Of a DNA stretch of 64,000 nucleotides, positions 43,018 to 51,943 are shown in pieces; the first letter of the stretch is position 1; every line of letters begins with the position of its first letter. The DNA comes from a bacterium. Lineage in GTDB: Bacteria > Myxococcota_A > Bradymonadia > UBA7976 > UBA1532. The translations under genes were made by a program, and so were the position numbers. The notes below the pieces were generated by a model. That model did no database searches. It was not told the DNA's origin and worked only from the letters and a program-made list of their open reading frames with translations. The stretch lies in assembly GCA_030427205.1 (NCBI GenBank), contig JAUHXC010000020.1:62001-126000 (forward strand), written 5' to 3'.

Positions 43018-44628
43018 ATGAAGGCGCAATGGTGCATGGTGGCGGCGCTCGCGTTGGCGCTCGGCGTCGGGTGTGACGATGGGGACGGCGGCGGTTCGGT
43101 CGACGCGGCCGGCGGCGGCGGCTCCGACATGGGCCAGGGCGGCGAAGGCGGCGAGGGCGGCCAGGGCGGCGATGGCGGCGATGGCGGCGAAGGGGGCGAA
43201 GGCGGTCAGGGCGGCGCGATGCCCGACGGCGGCCTCGATCCGGACCTCGGCGACGACCTCGACGCGGCGCCCGATCCGGACATGGGGCCCGATCGCGACG
43301 CGGCGCCCGATCCGGACATGGCCCCGGTCGTCTCGCCCATCGAATGCGCCGAGATCTGCACCGACCTGCAGACGATGTGCCCCGAGGCCTTCGCCATCCA
43401 CGGCGACTGCGAGGACTGCGCCGCGCTCTCCGCCGCCTTCGCCGAGGGCGAGACCGGCCCCCTGCTCACCGCGGGCGATGTCTGCGCCGACGCGACCGAG
43501 AGCGACGACTGCCGCGGCCTCTACAGCTGTCTGGTCGACCCCGACGGCCTCTCGGCGATCGGCACTGGCGCCCAGGTCACCCTCGTGGGCAACGTCGGCG
43601 GCGTCGACTACGACATCGCCGTCGACGACGCCTGGGTCGCGGTGGGCACCGCCAACGGCGGCGGGCCGAGCGACCTCGAGCTGAGCTTCAACACCCCCGA
43701 CGGCCGCTTCATGGTCATCAAGTTCGACAACCTGCCCCAGGACATCGGCGCCGTCGGCGCCGGCCTGCTCGACGCCGGCAACAACGAAATCCAGGTCAAG
43801 CTGCCCGGCGAGCGCTTCGACCTCGACAACGGGCTGATCGACGTCGTGCGCTTCGTGATGCCCACCGGCGACGACCCCGGCTTCGAGATCACCGCCGACG
43901 TGCGCGAGAACCAGGCCGCGCCCATCGTGCGGGTGACCGCCCGCGGCACCTTCGACCCCGCCGACGGCCCGGTGAACCCCGAGCCCGAGCCCGACCCCGA
44001 GGCGCCCATCGACTGCCCGACGGTCTGCGGCGACCTGCAGACCATGTGCCCCGGCGCCTTCGCCATCCACGGCAACTGCGCCGGCTGCGGCGAGATGTCC
44101 GCGGCCCTCGAGCTGATGGAGACCCCGTCGCTGCTCACCGCCGCCGAGGTCTGCGCCGAGGCGGCCGACGCCGACGACTGCCGCGGGCTCTACACCTGTC
44201 TCATGGACACCGACGGCCTGCTCGCCGTGGGCACCGGCGCCAGCGCGACCCTTCGGGGCAACGTGGGCGGGGTGGACTACGACATCGCCGTCGACGACGC
44301 CTGGGTCGGCGTGGGCACCACCAACGAGGGCACGCCCAGCGACCTCGAGCTGAGCTTCTTCCTGCCCGACGGCGGCTTCATGTCGCTGAAGTTCGACAAC
44401 GTGCCCGCCGACGTCGGCGCGCTCGGCTTCGGGCTGCTCGACGCCGGCAACAACGAAGTGCGGGTCGAGATCCCCGGGCAGCGGACCGATCTGGACACCG
44501 GCCTCGTCGAGGTCGTGCGGTTCGAGATGCCCGGCGGCGAGGACCCCGGCTTCCAGATCACCGCCGAGGTGCGGGCCAACCTCGAGGCGCCGGTGGTCAC
44601 CGTCACCGCCGAGGGCACCTTCCGCTGA
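43018..44628 (+). CDS. Lipoprotein with two tandem copies of a Cys-containing domain
   Basis: This is a 536-residue lipoprotein. Of two adjacent ATGs, the second (43018) is chosen because AGGAG sits 5 nt upstream; the product opens with a signal peptide ending in LGVGC. A Gly-rich run of GGEGG/GGDGG units and a DM-containing acidic linker follow. Then come two copies of about 190 residues, each with CTDLQTMCP or CGDLQTMCP, DDCRGLY, NVGGVDYDIAVDDAW and a closing TARGTF or TAEGTF, separated by a Pro/Glu linker. The duplicated unit has paired cysteines and a beta-rich second half. Function is unknown; it is probably displayed on the surface. Confidence 0.72.
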   Translation: MKAQWCMVAALALALGVGCDDGDGGGSVDAAGGGGSDMGQGGEGGEGGQGGDGGDGGEGGEGGQGGAMPDGGLDPDLGDDLDAAPDPDMGPDRDAAPDPDMAPVVSPIECAEICTDLQTMCPEAFAIHGDCEDCAALSAAFAEGETGPLLTAGDVCADATESDDCRGLYSCLVDPDGLSAIGTGAQVTLVGNVGGVDYDIAVDDAWVAVGTANGGGPSDLELSFNTPDGRFMVIKFDNLPQDIGAVGAGLLDAGNNEIQVKLPGERFDLDNGLIDVVRFVMPTGDDPGFEITADVRENQAAPIVRVTARGTFDPADGPVNPEPEPDPEAPIDCPTVCGDLQTMCPGAFAIHGNCAGCGEMSAALELMETPSLLTAAEVCAEAADADDCRGLYTCLMDTDGLLAVGTGASATLRGNVGGVDYDIAVDDAWVGVGTTNEGTPSDLELSFFLPDGGFMSLKFDNVPADVGALGFGLLDAGNNEVRVEIPGQRTDLDTGLVEVVRFEMPGGEDPGFQITAEVRANLEAPVVTVTAEGTFR

Positions 44629-44646
44629 GTCGAGCGGGCGCGGCCC

Positions 44647-45945
44647 TCAGGCCCCCAGCAGCCGGCGGACCTTGTCGCTGCGCTGCTCGTCGACGCTGCG
44701 CGGGTTGCTGTCCACCTCGTCGTCCCGGCTCTCGTAGATCTCCCGGGCCGCGCCGTCCTCCAGCGCCGCCGGATCGACCCCGGTCAGCTCGATCAGGCCG
44801 TCGAGGGACGTGCGCTCGGTGCCCAGCATCTGGACCCGATCCTCGTCCCGGGCGACCGCCGCCGCCTGCGCGCTGATGCTCGCGTCGAGCCGGGCCATGC
44901 GCGCCGCCAGATCGGCCCGCAGCCGACGCTGACTGGCCAGGGCGCGCTTGCGGGCCTCGACCGCCTCGAACTCGGCGGTGAGCCGCTTGTGCTGCCGGGC
45001 CGTCCGGCTCGCGAGGGCGCGCAGCAGCCCGCGGACGAGCCCGTTGGCCGTCTCCGCCGGCTTGACCTCGGTCAAGGCGTCGGCGACCACCATCGACGTG
45101 GGCGAGTTGTCGCCGCCCGCGCGCACCGCCTCGGCGATGACGCCCACCAGGTGATGCATGCGCCGAACATCGAGCACGAAGCCGTCGGTGCCCGCCTCCG
45201 CCGGATACGCCGAGCCGACCACGCCGTCCTCGTCCAGATCGAAGCGGCCGCCGAACGTCCGCTCGTCGCGGTGCGCCGCCGCCAGGCTGCGGCAGGCGGT
45301 GAGCACGTGCGCCGCCCACTCCGGCGGGGTCATGCCGCCCAGCGGCCGGGTCTCCGGCTTGGGGAAGTCCACGTCCGTCGGGTCTTCCTTGAGCGGCACC
45401 TCGTCGATGGCCCGATCGAGCGAGGCGTCGAGGCTGTCGCCGAAGTCGGCCGTCGCCTCGGGCCCGCCGAGCACCGGCACGTCGCGATAGCGGTGGGCGA
45501 CGCTCTCGTCGAAGTCCACCGTGCCCGTCGGCTCGGCCGCGCCGGCCCGCAGGATCTCACCCAGCGAGACGTGCTCCGCCTCCAACGAGCGGGCCACCGC
45601 CGCCTGCAGCGCCGAGCGGTCGAGGTCGTCGAGGGTCGAGGTCGCCTCGTCGAAGCCGATGGTGCGCTCGCTGGCGTCGTCGGCCTCGATGCCATCGTCG
45701 ATGGCCAGGGGCGCGGCGAGGTCGACGCCGACTTCGAGCGGCAGCAGCTCGGCGGTCTCGCCCCGCGAGCGGGCGGCCGAGGCCCCCAGCGCGCGCCAGC
45801 CGTCCGGCGCTTCGCCGCGGGCGTCGATCGACTCGAGGGGCGCGGTCGTCTGCCGGAGCCGGGGCTGGGGGACCTCGTCGGTCGCCGAGCGATCCCGCCA
45901 CCGGGGCCCTCGCTCGACCGGCCGCTCGTCATCCCTGTCGCTCAT
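44647..45945 (-). CDS. Acidic protein with coiled coil, unknown function
   Basis: This is a 432-residue cytoplasmic-looking protein with no signal peptide. The first 200 residues are acidic and low in complexity. The middle contains a compact region near PPEWAAHVLTACRSLAAAHRD with an EDGVV segment. Residues 330-400 form a strongly charged coiled coil (LTAEFEAVEARKRALASQRR). No enzymatic motif is recognised. ATG at 45945 follows GGGGAG; it lies on the opposite strand to the lipoprotein gene that ends at 44628 and follows the DUF1592 operon by 43 nt, so it may be its last member. Confidence 0.65.
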   Translation of the reverse strand: MSDRDDERPVERGPRWRDRSATDEVPQPRLRQTTAPLESIDARGEAPDGWRALGASAARSRGETAELLPLEVGVDLAAPLAIDDGIEADDASERTIGFDEATSTLDDLDRSALQAAVARSLEAEHVSLGEILRAGAAEPTGTVDFDESVAHRYRDVPVLGGPEATADFGDSLDASLDRAIDEVPLKEDPTDVDFPKPETRPLGGMTPPEWAAHVLTACRSLAAAHRDERTFGGRFDLDEDGVVGSAYPAEAGTDGFVLDVRRMHHLVGVIAEAVRAGGDNSPTSMVVADALTEVKPAETANGLVRGLLRALASRTARQHKRLTAEFEAVEARKRALASQRRLRADLAARMARLDASISAQAAAVARDEDRVQMLGTERTSLDGLIELTGVDPAALEDGAAREIYESRDDEVDSNPRSVDEQRSDKVRRLLGA

Positions 45946-45988
45946 GTCGCTCCCCCTCCGGCGCTTCGCCGGCCATCGCCACTCAATA

Positions 45989-48028
45989 TCATGGCAGCAA
46001 ATGCAGGACGAATCCGTCACTGCTGCCGTGACTGTCCACCGTGCCCGCCGCGCCGAAGTCGACGCCGCGGGTGCCGAAGATGCGCCCGGCCACCGCGATG
46101 TGCCCGCCCGGGCCCACCGCCAGATCGAGGGCCAGCTCGCTGTTGTCGGTGCCGAAGCGGTTGCCGTAGACGAAGCGCCCCGCGGGGGTCAGCTTGACCA
46201 CGTACACATCGGTGCGACCGGCGCTGCGCAGGGGCGGGCCGTCGCCGAAGCGCGCCTCGCCCGCCAGCGGCCCGGCGAGGTGGATGTTGCCCTCGCCGTC
46301 GAGGGCGATGGCGCTCCACGTATTGGTGTCGAAGTCGGTCTCGAACTGATCGGCCGCGTCGCCATAGGCCGCCACCCAGCGCACCTCGTCGTTCTCGTCG
46401 AACGCCGCGAGGAAGATGTCGCGCTCGCCGGCCCCGCGGATCTCGACCCCCTCGAAGGTCACGTCACCGGTGAAGGCCCCGTGCAGCACGAAGCCGCCAC
46501 CCGCCGGGTCGTAGGCCAGATCGTAGGCCAGATCTTCGTCCGGGCCGCCGTAGCGCCGGCTCCAGACGTGGTTGCCGAAGCGATCGAGCCGGATCAGGTA
46601 GATGTCGCGGCCGCCGGCGCTCTCGAGCACGCCGCCGCCGAAGTCGACCGCCTCTTCGAAGCGGCCGGTGGCCAGCACCTGACCGTCGGCGGCCGGCGCG
46701 ATGCCGAAGCCATAGTCGTCGCCCGCGCCGCCGAACTGCTTCGAGAAGATGTGGGCCCCGGTGCGCCCGTCGAGCTTGAGCACGAACGCGTCGCGCAGCC
46801 CGCGGCTCTCGAAGGGCCCGCTGCCGAAGTCGACGACGCCGGTGAAGGTGCCCGTCACCAGCACGTTGCCCTCGGGATCGATGGCGATGCGCTCGGCCCG
46901 ATCGGGGTCGAGGCCGCCGAACATGCGGCTCCAGATATAGCCCGCGTCGGGGTCGAGCTTGGCCACGAAGATGTCGTCGGTGCCCACCCCGTCGTGCAGC
47001 TCGCCGCCGAAAGTGATCGTGCCGAACGCCCGCCCGAGCAGGAAGAGGTTGCCGTCGGGGCCGATGGTGATCTGGGTCGCGTACTGGTTGCTGCTGTCGC
47101 CGTAGAGCCGGCTCCACAGCGGATTGCCGAACGCGTCGAACTTGGCCAGGATCAAGTCGTGCTTGGTGCCGTCGGGGTCGAGCACCTCGCCGGTCAGGTT
47201 GACGGTGCCCTCGCCGTCGCCGAAGAGATACACGTTGCCCTCGCCGTCGATGGCCACGCTGCGCGCGCTCTCCGACTGGTCGGTGCCGAAGGCCAGGCTC
47301 CAGTTCTCCGAGCAGGCCGGGGTGACCCCGTCGCAGTTCTCGTCGACCTCGGCGGTGCGGCAATCCTCCGTGCCCGGGATCACCTGGCCCGCGCAGGGGC
47401 CGAAGCCGGCCCCGTCCTCGGCACAAGTGCGGGTGCCCTCGACGCAGATGCCCACGCCGACGGTGCGCCGCGGCCCGTCGTAGCAGGCCTCGGTCTCGCC
47501 CGGCGTGCACACCGGCCCCATGTCGACCGGCGGCTGGAACATGTCCTGCGCCACGCCCATGTCGCCCATCGGGCCCATGTCGTCCTCCGGCGGCGCCGGC
47601 GGCTGCAGGCCCGAGATCCAGTCGCGCACGCAGGCGATCTCCTCGTCGGACAGCGGCGGCAGGCCGAGCGGCATGCGGCTGCCGCACATCGGCACCGCCG
47701 CCACCTTGCGGTAGATCTCGCTGCCGGTGGGATCGGACGGATCGGCCAGCAGCGTATCGCACTGCAGCGACGGCGCCAGCGTGACCCGGCCCTCGACCCC
47801 CGGGCTGATCAGATCCAGCCCGCCGCCCGAGCCATCGGGTCCGTGGCAGCCGAAGCCGTCGCAGCTGCGCTCCCAGAGGGCGACGATGTCGCAGCCCTCG
47901 GGGCCGCCATCCGCCTCGCCGCCGTCCGTCTCGGCCGGCGTCTCCCCCTCGCAGCCCCCCAGGGCCAGAGCCATGCCCAGGCCCAGAGCCAGGCCCAGGA
48001 CGATCGTATTCGGCACTGCCCAACGCAT
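45989..48028 (-). CDS. Lipoprotein with cytochrome-like motif, MopE-like segment and propeller repeats
   Basis: This is a 679-residue lipoprotein with lipobox ALGGC (Cys26). The N-terminal part has CDGFGCHGPDG, a CxxxxCH heme-like motif, then MCGSRMPLG and LSDEEIACVRDWI, the pattern of the cytochrome-type domains found beside DUF1592/DUF1552 proteins. A DM-rich linker and a MopE-like CYDGPRRTVGVGIC segment follow. The last 400 residues contain about seven similar strand units, such as VTGTFTGVVDFG and LATGRFEEAVDFG, as in secreted propeller-like repeats of the SBBP type. It is the last of three genes with the DUF1592 and DUF1552 genes, so an extracellular electron-transfer or degradation role is suggested. 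Confidence 0.75.
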   Translation of the reverse strand: MRWAVPNTIVLGLALGLGMALALGGCEGETPAETDGGEADGGPEGCDIVALWERSCDGFGCHGPDGSGGGLDLISPGVEGRVTLAPSLQCDTLLADPSDPTGSEIYRKVAAVPMCGSRMPLGLPPLSDEEIACVRDWISGLQPPAPPEDDMGPMGDMGVAQDMFQPPVDMGPVCTPGETEACYDGPRRTVGVGICVEGTRTCAEDGAGFGPCAGQVIPGTEDCRTAEVDENCDGVTPACSENWSLAFGTDQSESARSVAIDGEGNVYLFGDGEGTVNLTGEVLDPDGTKHDLILAKFDAFGNPLWSRLYGDSSNQYATQITIGPDGNLFLLGRAFGTITFGGELHDGVGTDDIFVAKLDPDAGYIWSRMFGGLDPDRAERIAIDPEGNVLVTGTFTGVVDFGSGPFESRGLRDAFVLKLDGRTGAHIFSKQFGGAGDDYGFGIAPAADGQVLATGRFEEAVDFGGGVLESAGGRDIYLIRLDRFGNHVWSRRYGGPDEDLAYDLAYDPAGGGFVLHGAFTGDVTFEGVEIRGAGERDIFLAAFDENDEVRWVAAYGDAADQFETDFDTNTWSAIALDGEGNIHLAGPLAGEARFGDGPPLRSAGRTDVYVVKLTPAGRFVYGNRFGTDNSELALDLAVGPGGHIAVAGRIFGTRGVDFGAAGTVDSHGSSDGFVLHLLP

Positions 48029-48129
48029 GCGCAAGTCCCCCGGAAATCCAATGAATCGAGTGTGTTTTGTCGGCCGCCGCCGCGGCGGTCCGTCGGATCG
48101 CGCCGGGGGGTCGGCCCCCGGCCCATCGC

Positions 48130-49482
48130 TCACAGGCCCGTCAGGGGCCCCGAGCCGAACTGCGGGTCACCGAAGACGTCCTCGTCGATGTCGAAGGCGT
48201 GCAGCAGCGAGACCATCAGGTGATTGTGCGGCACCCGCCCGTCGCGGGTGACGTAGCGCCCCGTCTCGAAGTGGCCGCCGGCGCTGCCGGCGAGCACGTA
48301 GGGCATGTCCATGCGGTCGTGGTTGTTGCCCTTCGCCTGCTCGTTGGTCCACAGGATGACCGTATTGTCGAAGACCGTGCCGTCCCCCTCGGGGATGGCC
48401 TTGAGCGCGTCGATCAGATAGGCGAACTCGGCGGCATACCACTGGTTGATGCGGGTATTCTGGGCCACCTTCACCCGGTCTTCATCGCCCTTGTGGGCCA
48501 GCGGGTGATGCCCCTCACGAATATCGTCGCCCAGCCAGTTGAAGACCACCTCCGACGTCGAGCGGGTCCACTGCAGGCTCGCCACCCGGGTCAGATCGCA
48601 GGCGAAGGCCATCGCGATCAGATCCATCTGCAGCCGGCCGATCATCGGGATCGAGCTCGAGCGCATCGGATCGAGGGCCCCGCCGATGTTCAGCGGCTGG
48701 CATTCGCCCTCGAAACGCACCGTATCCTTGCCCAGACGCTCCTGCAAAGTCCCGATCGAGGCCATGTGCGCGTCGAGCTTGAGCCGGTCTTCCCGACCGA
48801 GCTTCTGATGCAGCGAGCGATACTGGCCGAGCACCGAGTCGAGCACCAGCTGCCGCCGGGTCTCGAGCCGCTGCTTGCCCGCGTCGTCATCGGCGCCCAC
48901 ATCACCGAAGACCCGGCGATACATCGCCGCCGGATCATTCTCCGGGGGAATGGGTCGCCCTGGCCCCTTGTAGATGATGCGGCTCTTGACGTCCGAGCCG
49001 TCGACGTGCACCCCGAACTCCAGCGAGCGGAAGCGCGTATCGCCGGCGATGTTCTCGGCGACCTTCTGGTCGATGCTGATGCCGTCGGCCCAGCCCGCCG
49101 ACAGGCCGGCGTCACCGGGGAAGGTGCCCTCCTGCAGCGGCCAGGCGGTGAGGCATTGCCCCGTGCCCTTCTGGTGGGCGTCCCCCGGCCCCGACAGCGA
49201 CGAGATCAGATCGACCCCGCCGACGATGTTGATGTCGGCCTTGTGCCGCTCGAGCGGCTGCAGAATCGGCGAGAGCTGCCAATCGCGCTCGCCGCCGGTG
49301 GGCCAGAAGTTGGCCGGCACGGTGCCGTTGGGGGTGTACCAGACGATGAAGCGCTTCGGCGGCTGCGCCCCCTGGGCCCGGGCGAGCCGCGGGCGCATCG
49401 CGTCGAGGAAGGGCAGGGCGACGGCGGCGCCGCCGAGGCCGCGCAGCAGAGCGCGGCGGCTGATGGGCTTGCGCAGGATCAT
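48130..49482 (-). CDS. DUF1552 protein with Tat signal
   Basis: This is a 450-residue protein of the DUF1552 family. It opens with a twin-arginine signal (ISRRALLRGLGG), implying export in folded form. Conserved family features include the early FIVWYTPNG, the central SLQWTRSTSEVVFNWLG and a late TNEQAKGNNHDRMDMPYV, resembling the arylsulfatase-like phosphatase superfamily. ATG at 49482 is preferred to a GTG three codons upstream because GGTGAG sits 5 nt before it; it lies 1 nt after the DUF1592 stop. In many Planctomycetes and Myxococcota this protein occurs paired with DUF1592, but the biochemical function is unknown. Confidence 0.9.
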   Translation of the reverse strand: MILRKPISRRALLRGLGGAAVALPFLDAMRPRLARAQGAQPPKRFIVWYTPNGTVPANFWPTGGERDWQLSPILQPLERHKADINIVGGVDLISSLSGPGDAHQKGTGQCLTAWPLQEGTFPGDAGLSAGWADGISIDQKVAENIAGDTRFRSLEFGVHVDGSDVKSRIIYKGPGRPIPPENDPAAMYRRVFGDVGADDDAGKQRLETRRQLVLDSVLGQYRSLHQKLGREDRLKLDAHMASIGTLQERLGKDTVRFEGECQPLNIGGALDPMRSSSIPMIGRLQMDLIAMAFACDLTRVASLQWTRSTSEVVFNWLGDDIREGHHPLAHKGDEDRVKVAQNTRINQWYAAEFAYLIDALKAIPEGDGTVFDNTVILWTNEQAKGNNHDRMDMPYVLAGSAGGHFETGRYVTRDGRVPHNHLMVSLLHAFDIDEDVFGDPQFGSGPLTGL

Positions 49483-49483
49483 T

Positions 49484-51223
49484 TCACTCACCCCCCGGCG
49501 CGACGACCCGCCGATAGCGGAAGGCGTCGGTCTGGGTCAGCGCCACGAGCAGCGACTTGATGTCGCGCCCCGACGCCTCGAAGTCGAGAGACAGCGTATC
49601 GAGCGTGCAGGCGTCGGCCTCGGTCTCCGCCCGGCCATGGCCGAAGCGGAACCACTGCTTGACCACGCAATCGCGCACCTGGGTCGAGTCGGCCATGCGG
49701 TGGGCCATGTCGACCACCCCCTCGAAGGGGCCGTCGATGTCGACCGTCGAGTGGAACGAGCCCGTCGCGTCGATCGCCTGGCCGTTCTGGGTCTCGCGGA
49801 AGCGGCCGAGGCCGTCGAACTGCTCGAAGCCGAAGCCGATCTCGTCGATGAGCACGTGGCAGCCGGCGCACAGCGGGTCTTCCTTGTGCTGGGCGTACTG
49901 CTGACGCGTCGTCAGCGTATCGTCCACCAGCGGCGCCTCGGGCACCACGTCGGGCGGCGGCGGCGGGATCTGACACAACAGCCGCTCGCGCACGAAGAGG
50001 CCGCGGTGGATCGGCGAGCTGCCGTCGGGCTTGGCGTGGTGCGCGAGCAGCCCGGCCTGGGTCATGAAGCCGGCGTAGCGCGCCGAGTCGAGCTCGACCG
50101 GCTCGAACGCCTCACCGGCGGGGCCCGAGACCCCGTAGAAGCCGGCCAGCTCGGCGTTCATCATCGAGTACGGCGCGGTGAACAGGGCCTGCATGGTGCC
50201 CTCGCCGTCGAAGATGACGTGCTCGACGAAGGCCTCGGCCTCCTCCTGCAAGAGCGGCAGCAGGTGCTCGTCGTAGTCGGGATACACCGCCGGGCTCTTG
50301 CCCGCCGACGCGATGTGCTCGATCTCGTCGAAGCCGAGCCACTGCCGGTGGAAGTTGCGCACCGCCTCCCGCGCCCGCGGCGCCACCGCCAGCCGGCGCG
50401 CCTGCTCGCCGATCTGCTCGGCCCCGCGCAGGCTGTCGGCCGCCGCGGCGTCGAGCAGCACCTGGTCGGGCATGGTGTTCCAGAAGAGGTACGACATGCG
50501 CGAGGCCATCTCGTAGCTCGACAGCTCGACCACCTCGCCCGGCGCGGCGTCCGGATTGCGGCCGAACTCGACCCGATACAGGAAGTGCGGCGACTGCAGC
50601 ATCGCCTCGATGATCAGGCTCAGCCCCGCCTGCGGATCGTAATCGCCCTCGCCGAGCGCGACCCCCTGGGCGAAGAGCCCGGTGTGCAGGGTCACCTCGG
50701 CGGCGCTCAGCGGCCGGCGGAAGGCGCGCAGCCCGAAGGTCTGCACGAAGGCCCGGGCCGACGCGGCGCAGGTCTCGCGGTCGACGGGCGCGGCGCAGCC
50801 GTCGAGGCGCTCCACCTGACGGGCGGCGTAGGTCGCGGCGAGCGACTCGGCGGCGGACTGGTAGTTCTCGGCGAGCACCGGGCTCACCGACAGCGCGGCG
50901 GCCTGATTGTCGAAGCCGCCGGCCTCTTCGTCGGGCGGGAACGCCCGCCCCGGCCGTGAGTTGTCGCCGAGCAGCTGGAAGACGGTGTTGTCGTACTCGA
51001 TCCGGGTCAGCCGCCGCAGGGGCGACGGGCCGGGCTCGATCTCGCCGGTGCAGCTCTCGGCGATCGGCTCGCTCGGCGGCGGCTCGACCGGCGGCTCTTC
51101 GGCGTCGCAGCCGATCAGCGCGGCGCTCAGCGCGAACGCGCACAGCGCGACGGCGAGCGGCGCCCTGGCGAGCGGCGCCGGCGCGGCCCGGGAGCAAGCG
51201 TGGGTGCAGGAGTGGGGGTGCAT
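49484..51223 (-). CDS. DUF1587/1595/1592/1588/1585 cytochrome-like lipoprotein
   Basis: This is a 579-residue lipoprotein (lipobox IGC, Cys39 region) with the five-module organisation usual in DUF1592 proteins: RLTRIEYDNTVFQLLG (1587), FGLRAFRRPLSAAEV (1595), EMASRMSYLFWNTMPD (1592), AHHAKPDGSSPIHRGLFVRE (1588) and a C-terminal QWFRFGHGRAE (1585). LCAGCHVL provides a CxxCH heme motif, so it may bind one heme covalently. ATG at 51223 follows GGAGG; the frame runs further upstream into the leader. It is the first gene of the three-gene operon with DUF1552 and the cytochrome-like lipoprotein. Confidence 0.9.
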   Translation of the reverse strand: MHPHSCTHACSRAAPAPLARAPLAVALCAFALSAALIGCDAEEPPVEPPPSEPIAESCTGEIEPGPSPLRRLTRIEYDNTVFQLLGDNSRPGRAFPPDEEAGGFDNQAAALSVSPVLAENYQSAAESLAATYAARQVERLDGCAAPVDRETCAASARAFVQTFGLRAFRRPLSAAEVTLHTGLFAQGVALGEGDYDPQAGLSLIIEAMLQSPHFLYRVEFGRNPDAAPGEVVELSSYEMASRMSYLFWNTMPDQVLLDAAAADSLRGAEQIGEQARRLAVAPRAREAVRNFHRQWLGFDEIEHIASAGKSPAVYPDYDEHLLPLLQEEAEAFVEHVIFDGEGTMQALFTAPYSMMNAELAGFYGVSGPAGEAFEPVELDSARYAGFMTQAGLLAHHAKPDGSSPIHRGLFVRERLLCQIPPPPPDVVPEAPLVDDTLTTRQQYAQHKEDPLCAGCHVLIDEIGFGFEQFDGLGRFRETQNGQAIDATGSFHSTVDIDGPFEGVVDMAHRMADSTQVRDCVVKQWFRFGHGRAETEADACTLDTLSLDFEASGRDIKSLLVALTQTDAFRYRRVVAPGGE

Positions 51224-51616
51224 GATGGCCTCCACGGATATGTCTCCAGCGTCGGAGACACGGCGACGCGCGTCATCGAATTGGCGCCTGGTCGGCGCCG
51301 CTCCGCTTTGAGCGGTGAAACGGCTCGGATGTCGCATCGGTGAGTTAGAAAACGTCTCTCGGACGATAAGTAGAATAATTAATAAGAGCCCCAAGGGTAC
51401 TGCGACTCCGAAAGCACGTCAAACCGGAGACTTGCGATACTTTCGGGGGCCGCGGTTCATTCGCCGGGGCGCTACGGGCCGTTTTGTGTGACTGATGTCA
51501 CCGGTTCGGCGCTCGGCGACGACGCCGGGCGCGCCGGGCAGACAGCAAGTATCGGACCAGCTGACGAACGGCGCTGGAGGCGGGGGGCGGGGCAGGCGCG
51601 GCTCGCGCGCGGCGCG
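51224..51616. promoter_or_regulatory. 393-nt leader/intergenic region upstream of the DUF1592 operon
   Basis: No gene is visible here. Next to the DUF1592 start lie two perfect inverted repeats: TGTCTCC/GGAGACA at 51241-51260 and GGCGCC/GGCGCC at 51283-51299. Between 51350 and 51395 is the only clearly AT-rich patch of the area. On the minus strand it contains TTGGGG (51394-51389) and TACTTA (51372-51367) separated by 16 nt, a weak sigma70-like promoter. The remaining 200 nt show nothing recognisable. Confidence 0.4.
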
Positions 51617-51943
51617 CTACTTCTGGCCCAGCTCGGCCTTCTCCACCTCGATCGAGCCCTGCACCACCTTGATGATGTTGTCCCAGGTGCCCTGGCGGGC
51701 GGCGCGGGCCTGGCCCACCGCGGTCTGGTGCTGGGCGAGCAGCGAGCTGTCGATGTTGCCCTGGGCGTCTACGGGGATCTTGAACTGCGTATCCCCGTCG
51801 ATCCGCTCCTCGGTGGTGGCGCGCACCGTCGCCTTGCCGGTCGGGTCGACGGTCGAGGTGACCACCGTCAGGGTGGAGAGGTTGTCGAGCATGCCCGACA
51901 GGGTGTCGTAGACCTTCTTGGCGAAATCGCCGACGCTGCTCAT
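51617..51943 (-). CDS. Small protein, paralogue of the 184-residue protein two genes upstream
   Basis: This is a 108-residue protein with no signal peptide or membrane segment. Its N-terminal helix (FAKKVYDTLSGML) and a following beta segment with ERIDGDTQFKIPV and HQTAVGQAR align with TLSDLAADIS, IDGDTDVCVP and HQQVVDQAQ of the protein encoded at 52629-53183. ATG at 51943 overlaps the stop of the preceding gene (ATGA), so expression is coupled. Function is unknown. Confidence 0.7.
   Translation of the reverse strand: MSSVGDFAKKVYDTLSGMLDNLSTLTVVTSTVDPTGKATVRATTEERIDGDTQFKIPVDAQGNIDSSLLAQHQTAVGQARAARQGTWDNIIKVVQGSIEVEKAELGQK

Noticed and set aside
51224..51616. A possible small RNA or gene in the long intergenic region
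   Set aside because: No convincing reading frame, ribosome binding site or terminator pair was seen; only promoter-like and palindromic elements.
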